This document shows, one piece after another, positions 59,835-64,000 of a stretch of DNA of 64,000 nucleotides. The notes beneath the pieces were generated by a model. The model worked only from the letters and a program-made list of their open reading frames with translations, searched no databases and was not told the DNA's origin. Each line of letters opens with the position of its first letter. The stretch's first letter is position 1. Source of the stretch: Clostridia bacterium (GTDB lineage: Bacteria > Bacillota > Clostridia > Lachnospirales > Lachnospiraceae); assembly GCA_910575725.1 (NCBI GenBank), contig CAJTFE010000006.1, positions 581 to 64,580 on the forward strand, given 5' to 3'. Position numbers and translations under genes: made by a program.

Positions 59835-61235
59835 TTATTCTGCCAATATCGGAAATATCAAAGTGAAACATGTACCTTTTTCAACCGAACTGGCCACTTT
59901 AATTTCTCCTCCATGTAAATCCATAATTGCCTTTGTAATTGCCAACCCCAAGCCCATACCACCTGTAGCTTTACTCCTTGATTTATCTGCCCGATAAAAA
60001 CGTTCAAATAAATAAGGAATCTCTTTTTCGTCTATGACAGCTCCATAATTAATTACGGATATCTCTGTATTGTTGTCCCTGCACTGGGACGAAATGATTA
60101 TCTCCGTATCTTCTCCTGAATATCGAACCGCATTCGACAAAAGATTATAAACACATTGAATTACTTTTTCTTCATCTCCTCTCATGTTTATCGCTTTTTG
60201 CGTAATGATTTTTATTTTCAACTTCTTTTTTTCAATCTGTACCATAAAATTATCTGCTACTGATTTTACCACTTTAGATATATCTATATCGCTGATAATG
60301 ATACTCGATTTATTAGCTTCCAATACATAAAGCTGTTGTAATTGATTTACAATTCCAACCATTCTCATAATTTCTTGACGGAAGCTTTCCATCCGTTCCC
60401 CTGTAGGTTCCCAAACCCCATCAATAATTGCTTCTGTCTGCCCCAGCAAATTTGTTAATGGCGTTCTCAGTTCATGGGCAACATCAGAAGTAATCTGTTT
60501 CTTCTGCATTTCCTGTTTTGCCAATTTCTCAGACATTTCATTTATAGCCGTAATCAAAGCTGTCGTTTCCTCATTTTGGGCATGTTCATTAATTCTTGCG
60601 CCAAACTCACCTTCCGCTATTCTATTCGCCACAAGAATTGATTCCGAAATAGGACGGGTAATTCTCTTTGCAAGCAAGCCGCTGACAAATATATTAACTA
60701 CCAAAAATATGATTCCAATCAACAAAATCATATTTTGTAATCTGTTTAGCAAATCCAATTCTCCATCGCTCAAAGAGTACGGGCCATAGTAACCAATAGT
60801 AATGTATCCTTCATTGACTCCCTGTATTTTTAAATCATGATTTTCTTCTGTATATTTTCCCTGGAATCCAGGATAACGGCTATGCATGTTATTTTCTGCA
60901 TGTTGTAAAACTATTTTACACTCTTCCTCTCTATGTGTTCGTATATCCCAATCCAGTTCCATGTTATTCATTCGTATATGGACTAAATACCCATTTTGTA
61001 GAGCTGCATTCGCAATAACTTCCACCGGATATAATACAGTTTCCGATGTCTGTTGCTCAAATGCATCTTCTACCTGTATAACAATGGACTTTATCATTTC
61101 TTTCTGACGGCGTTTCGCATACTGCTCAAACAGCCCATCCATGCTATATCGCAGCATTCCTGTAATTGTACAAATCAACACAATTGACAGAAATGAATAA
61201 ATGAATACCAGATTCGCTCGTATCGTTTTTCCCAT
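59835..61235 (-). CDS. Sensor histidine kinase
   Basis: 466 residues. TM helices at about 5-28 and 170-192 flank an extracytoplasmic sensor domain. A HAMP segment (RITRPISESILVANRIAEGE) follows, then HisKA with the phospho-acceptor His in SDVAHELRTPLTNLLG (about 253-268) and an HATPase domain (ATGGMGLGLAITKAI). ATG 61235 follows AGGAAAGAGG and lies 13 nt after the regulator's stop. Pairs with the OmpR-type regulator upstream. The stimulus is unknown; the envelope-folding genes next door are natural targets. Confidence 0.85.
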   Translation of the reverse strand: MGKTIRANLVFIYSFLSIVLICTITGMLRYSMDGLFEQYAKRRQKEMIKSIVIQVEDAFEQQTSETVLYPVEVIANAALQNGYLVHIRMNNMELDWDIRTHREEECKIVLQHAENNMHSRYPGFQGKYTEENHDLKIQGVNEGYITIGYYGPYSLSDGELDLLNRLQNMILLIGIIFLVVNIFVSGLLAKRITRPISESILVANRIAEGEFGARINEHAQNEETTALITAINEMSEKLAKQEMQKKQITSDVAHELRTPLTNLLGQTEAIIDGVWEPTGERMESFRQEIMRMVGIVNQLQQLYVLEANKSSIIISDIDISKVVKSVADNFMVQIEKKKLKIKIITQKAINMRGDEEKVIQCVYNLLSNAVRYSGEDTEIIISSQCRDNNTEISVINYGAVIDEKEIPYLFERFYRADKSRSKATGGMGLGLAITKAIMDLHGGEIKVASSVEKGTCFTLIFPILAE

Positions 61236-61248
61236 TTCTGCCTCTTTC

Positions 61249-61944
61249 CTACAAATCATTATTTACAAATTTGTATCCAACACCATGTACTGTTAAAATG
61301 TATTTCGGTTCACTTCTATTTGGTTCAATCTTCTGCCTGATTTTTTTTATGTGAGAATCTATGGTCCTATCATATCCCTCGTATAATCCGCCTAACGCAC
61401 ATTCAATCAACTGTTCCCTTGTAAAAACCATTCCCGGAAATTGTATCATCTTTGTAAATATCGCATACTCTATAGGCGTGAAATGAATATCTTCTGTTCC
61501 CCTTCTTACCAATCGAAGCTCTAAATTTACCTCGAAATCGTCCCAAACAATCAGCTTCTTATTTTTCTCAATATCCCTGAATCTTCTTAGTACCGCCTCC
61601 ACTCTCGCCACGATAACTTTAGGGCTAAATGGCTTTGTGACATAATCATCTGCACCAAAGGAAAGGCCATCAACAATGTCGTTCTCCTGCACCTTTGCCG
61701 TCAGCATAATAATTGGTAACGAACTTTTCCACTTTTCTCGTAGAATATTGCAGATTTCTTTGCCGGAAATATCCGGTAACATCCAGTCCAAAATCATCAA
61801 AGTGATATTTCCTGACTTTGCGTATTCTAAAGCACTTTCTCCGTCATATGCAACTTCTACCTGGTAACCGGTCCTCGTTAAATATGCTGCCAATACCTCT
61901 GTAATTTTACGTTCATCATCAACAATCAAAATTGTCCCCTTCAT
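61249..61944 (-). CDS. OmpR-family response regulator
   Basis: 231 residues. The receiver holds DDE at residues 8-10, the phospho-acceptor Asp in LMILDWMLPD (about 54) and Lys in VTKPFSPK (about 104). The C-terminal winged helix has FTPIEYAIFTKMIQFPGMVF and TVHGVGYKF. ATG 61944 follows AAAGGAGC. It is translated just before the kinase. Confidence 0.88.
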   Translation of the reverse strand: MKGTILIVDDERKITEVLAAYLTRTGYQVEVAYDGESALEYAKSGNITLMILDWMLPDISGKEICNILREKWKSSLPIIMLTAKVQENDIVDGLSFGADDYVTKPFSPKVIVARVEAVLRRFRDIEKNKKLIVWDDFEVNLELRLVRRGTEDIHFTPIEYAIFTKMIQFPGMVFTREQLIECALGGLYEGYDRTIDSHIKKIRQKIEPNRSEPKYILTVHGVGYKFVNNDL

Positions 61945-61997
61945 ATTTGAAATGAGCTCCTTTCATCATGGAATTGACAGCACCCCATATTAATTGA

Positions 61998-63287
61998 CTA
62001 AATAATTCGCCTGATACCCAAAATTGTTCTATAGTTCACATCTGATATTTTTATACCACCTTCAGGATACGGTTTTGAACTTGAAGCATGTACAAGCTGA
62101 CTGTTGCCCATATAGATGCCAATATGTCCCGAATACCATACTAAATCTCCGGGTTGCGCAGATGCAATATCAGCTACAGCGCTTCCGCTTTTCCCCTGAC
62201 TGCCTGAAGTTCTTGGCAATGATATGCCAAAATCAGCATAGACACTCTGTACAAATCCGGAACAGTCCGCACCATTTGTCAGACTTGTTCCACCATACAC
62301 ATACGGATTTCCAACAAACTGTACTGCATAATCCACTATTTGCTGTCCCAATTCCGCATTGGAATTATCCGTAGTATATGTCTGTGAAACTGTTCCTGCC
62401 TGTCCTTCATTTCCCTTTTTATTTACTGCCGCATTTGCTGCAGCTATTGCTTTTTCACGTTCTTCTCTTTCCTTTTTTAAACGTGCCTCTTCTTCTTCCT
62501 TTGATTCTGCGTATACGTTTTCCGTATATAACTCTACATAATCAAGTGAAATATATCCTTCGCCTTCTTCTACCGATACCTTAGCAAAATCTTCTGTCAA
62601 TTCCAAAACCTGTAATAAGTCTCCATCCGGAACCAGACCTAAGACCTTTGCATCTGTGGATGGTTCCATCCTTACCTTTAGAGTCGTAGTATTAACTCTT
62701 GCCATCTTTATACCAACCTCTTCCGCTTTATTAATTGCGGCTTCACCAGTCAGCACATACTCTGATTTTACATATCCTCTTGCCTTTCCTGATTCTATAT
62801 AAAACCAATCATCACTTATCTCTATAATATTTCCAACAGAATCATCATATAATTTACCAACAATTTCTGACTCTGTGTTTGGTTCCTGACGTATGTTCAC
62901 ATAATCATTAACATCCGCTACAATTAAACTTCCAATCAAAGAAAACGGCTCCGGTTCATTTTCCGAATCAGGAGTTTCTATCGGCTGTTCCTCAGCAGCT
63001 GTAACGGACTCCAAGTCTTTCTCAATGTCTTCTGCTTCTTCACTGCTTTCTTCAGTAGAATCTTCCATTAAGATACTTTCTTCAACCGCATTTTCTACCT
63101 CATCCGCACCTGGGAGTATGCCATCCGCCATCTTCATACTTCTGGCTTCCATCGCTGATTCTGCATATACACTCTTTACAGGTTCCATATTTTGTGAATT
63201 TTCATTTCTTGCAAAACCTAACAAACATATGCCGGTCAGGCTAAATGCTATTGCCGTACTTATTTTTTTCTTCATCTCTGTCCCCAT
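61998..63287 (-). CDS. Secreted SH3-NlpC/P60 cell-wall hydrolase
   Basis: 429 residues. A signal peptide (about 5-27) and an acidic spacer lead to two bacterial SH3 domains (NDYVNIRQEPNTESEIVGKL at about 132-151; NTTTLKVRMEPSTDAKVLGL at about 198-217), an Ala/Lys/Glu-rich linker, and an NlpC/P60 domain (about 315-429). The catalytic Cys is in GADCSGFVQS, the His in GHIGIYMG and the third residue in LVHASS. It cleaves stem peptides in peptidoglycan. An internal ATG at 63275 is an alternative start. It is upstream of the two-component genes, so it may be under their control. Confidence 0.85.
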   Translation of the reverse strand: MGTEMKKKISTAIAFSLTGICLLGFARNENSQNMEPVKSVYAESAMEARSMKMADGILPGADEVENAVEESILMEDSTEESSEEAEDIEKDLESVTAAEEQPIETPDSENEPEPFSLIGSLIVADVNDYVNIRQEPNTESEIVGKLYDDSVGNIIEISDDWFYIESGKARGYVKSEYVLTGEAAINKAEEVGIKMARVNTTTLKVRMEPSTDAKVLGLVPDGDLLQVLELTEDFAKVSVEEGEGYISLDYVELYTENVYAESKEEEEARLKKEREEREKAIAAANAAVNKKGNEGQAGTVSQTYTTDNSNAELGQQIVDYAVQFVGNPYVYGGTSLTNGADCSGFVQSVYADFGISLPRTSGSQGKSGSAVADIASAQPGDLVWYSGHIGIYMGNSQLVHASSSKPYPEGGIKISDVNYRTILGIRRII

Positions 63288-63405
63288 TCACACTTTCTTA
63301 AATATTACTTTTTTGTTACATACCTGTTACATCATACTTTGTAAATGTGAAGAAAATATGGAGATTTAGAATTTAAGCAATATTAACCTTGTCTGTTTCT
63401 TTTGG
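63288..63405 (-). promoter_or_regulatory. Promoter region of the NlpC/P60 gene
   Basis: AT-rich gap without a gene. The stretch holds TTTACAAAG and other AT-rich boxes on the minus strand, but I cannot pick one promoter with confidence. Confidence 0.3.
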
Positions 63406-63681
63406 TCAAATTCCTTTTTCTACATCTAATAGTTGTAGAAAAGCATAATCTGCCACAGAATACAATGCCCGTTTTCCATCTTTACGGCACTTAACCACCT
63501 TTTTCACCCTAAGAAGATTAAGCTGATGGGAAACTGCTGATTGTGTCATATTCAATTGGAATGCTAAATCGTTTACACATACTTCATCATTACCCAATAC
63601 GCGGATAATTTTTATCCGCGTAGGGTTTCCCAATAATCTGAATATTTCAGCAATTTTTTCTGCATCTTCCTGCAAAATCAT
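63406..63681 (-). CDS. ArsR/SmtB-family metal-responsive repressor
   Basis: 91 residues with the winged helix LGNPTRIKIIRVLGNDEVCV then NDLAFQLNMTQSAVSHQLNL. The EVCVND segment corresponds to the metal-binding alpha-3 motif (ELCVCDL in CadC and relatives) with one Cys retained. Its ATG overlaps the stop of the P-type ATPase (ATGA, 63678-63681), so it is translated after it. It probably represses the exporter until Cd, Zn or Pb binds. Confidence 0.8.
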   Translation of the reverse strand: MILQEDAEKIAEIFRLLGNPTRIKIIRVLGNDEVCVNDLAFQLNMTQSAVSHQLNLLRVKKVVKCRKDGKRALYSVADYAFLQLLDVEKGI

Positions 63682-64000
63682 AATTTCTTAACCTTCAATG
63701 CCCTAATTGCATTCAGAACTGCAATGATCATGACACCAACATCTGCAAAAATTGCAAACCACATATTGGCTATTCCCAGAGCGCCAAGACCAAGGCAGGC
63801 AAACTTAACTACAAGAGCCAACACAATATTCTGATAAACAATGCGGATACACTTTCTGGAGATCTGAATACCCTGGGCAATTTTCAACGGGTCATCATCC
63901 ATTAGTACCACATCGGCTGCTTCGATTGCCGCGTCCGAACCCATAGCTCCCATTGCAATTCCAATATCTGCTCTGGAAAGCACCGGGGCATCATTGATAC
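63678..64000 (-). CDS. Heavy-metal P1B-type ATPase, C-terminal part
   Basis: The end of a metal-exporting ATPase, with the hinge motif GINDAPVLSRADIGIAMGAM (the GDGxNDxPAL region, cut at the window edge) and two C-terminal TM helices. The last TM contains NMWFAIFADVGVMIIAVLNA, with the Asp typical of the Zn/Cd/Pb subgroup (CadA/ZntA type). It continues beyond the window. Co-translated with the ArsR gene. Confidence 0.8.
   Translation of the reverse strand, partial: INDAPVLSRADIGIAMGAMGSDAAIEAADVVLMDDDPLKIAQGIQISRKCIRIVYQNIVLALVVKFACLGLGALGIANMWFAIFADVGVMIIAVLNAIRALKVKKL

Noticed and set aside
61998-63287. Phage lysin origin for the NlpC/P60 protein
   Set aside because: Signal peptide, two SH3 domains and chromosomal-style neighbours fit a cellular wall hydrolase; no phage genes are nearby.

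Overview
The window looks like Clostridia (Bacillota), most likely a Lachnospiraceae gut bacterium. Ribosome binding sites are strong AGGAGG types, and the accessory families (DUF5697, DUF4320, DUF6550, DUF6133, DUF4313, DUF932, Tn916-type HTH and sigma proteins) are those of conjugative elements in that group. Nearly all of it reads as one large integrative conjugative element (ICE). Its left end is a 43 bp 3' piece of tRNA-Arg(CCU) at 295-337, beside the end of an IS1182-type insertion sequence. No second att copy, integrase or relaxase was seen, so the right end is probably outside the window. Whether 54.3-64 kb is ICE cargo or chromosome is open.

Layout. 0.7-2.7 kb: winged-helix and unknown genes plus a broken small gene. 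2.8-6.9 kb (minus): AT-rich cargo with two candidate defence units, a metallo-beta-lactamase/unknown/four-TM trio and an AAA15 ATPase/TOPRIM pair. 7-20.4 kb (plus): type IV secretion operon with a VirB2-like pilin, VirB6/TrbL, a C39-peptidase membrane protein, a PrgI-VirB4 fusion, VirD4 and an S1-domain protein. 20.6-23.9 kb: AT-rich two-gene cargo of unknown function. 23.98-24.8 kb: six tRNA genes (Ser-GCU, Tyr-GUA, His-GUG, Glu-CUC, Glu-UUC, Lys-UUU) with an XRE gene among them. 25.2-26.3 kb: a disrupted Rpn nuclease gene and a detached copy of its C-terminus. 26.6-36.5 kb: a complete Tad/Flp-type pilus operon (pseudopilins, prepilin peptidase, CpaB, TadZ, CpaF, TadB, TadC, Flp-like pilin). 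36.7-51.7 kb: maintenance genes (zinc finger, two sigma factors, SSB, DUF932, DUF5688, a methylase-helicase fusion, DUF4313). 51.8-53.7 kb: control region (Tn916-type HTH and sigma, XRE regulator, lone winged helix). 53.7-54.3 kb: gene debris. 54.3-63.3 kb (minus): three SPFH proteins (one fused to a cation diffusion facilitator), a parvulin, a two-component system and an NlpC/P60 hydrolase. 63.4-64 kb: ArsR and the end of a heavy-metal P-type ATPase.

How the parts fit. The T4SS operon and the Tad operon, 19.5 kb apart, begin with the same promoter module: TGGCAC-type repeats 11 bp apart, then a TATACT box exactly 40 nt after the last repeat starts. Both are followed by terminator-like hairpins before the first gene. 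The SSB operon has a canonical promoter followed by the same kind of leader terminator. This suggests one switch, possibly antitermination, turning on DNA transfer and a dedicated pilus together. The three pilin-like proteins share an N-x-R-G-D motif just before their hydrophobic helix, matching the prepilin peptidase encoded in the same operon.
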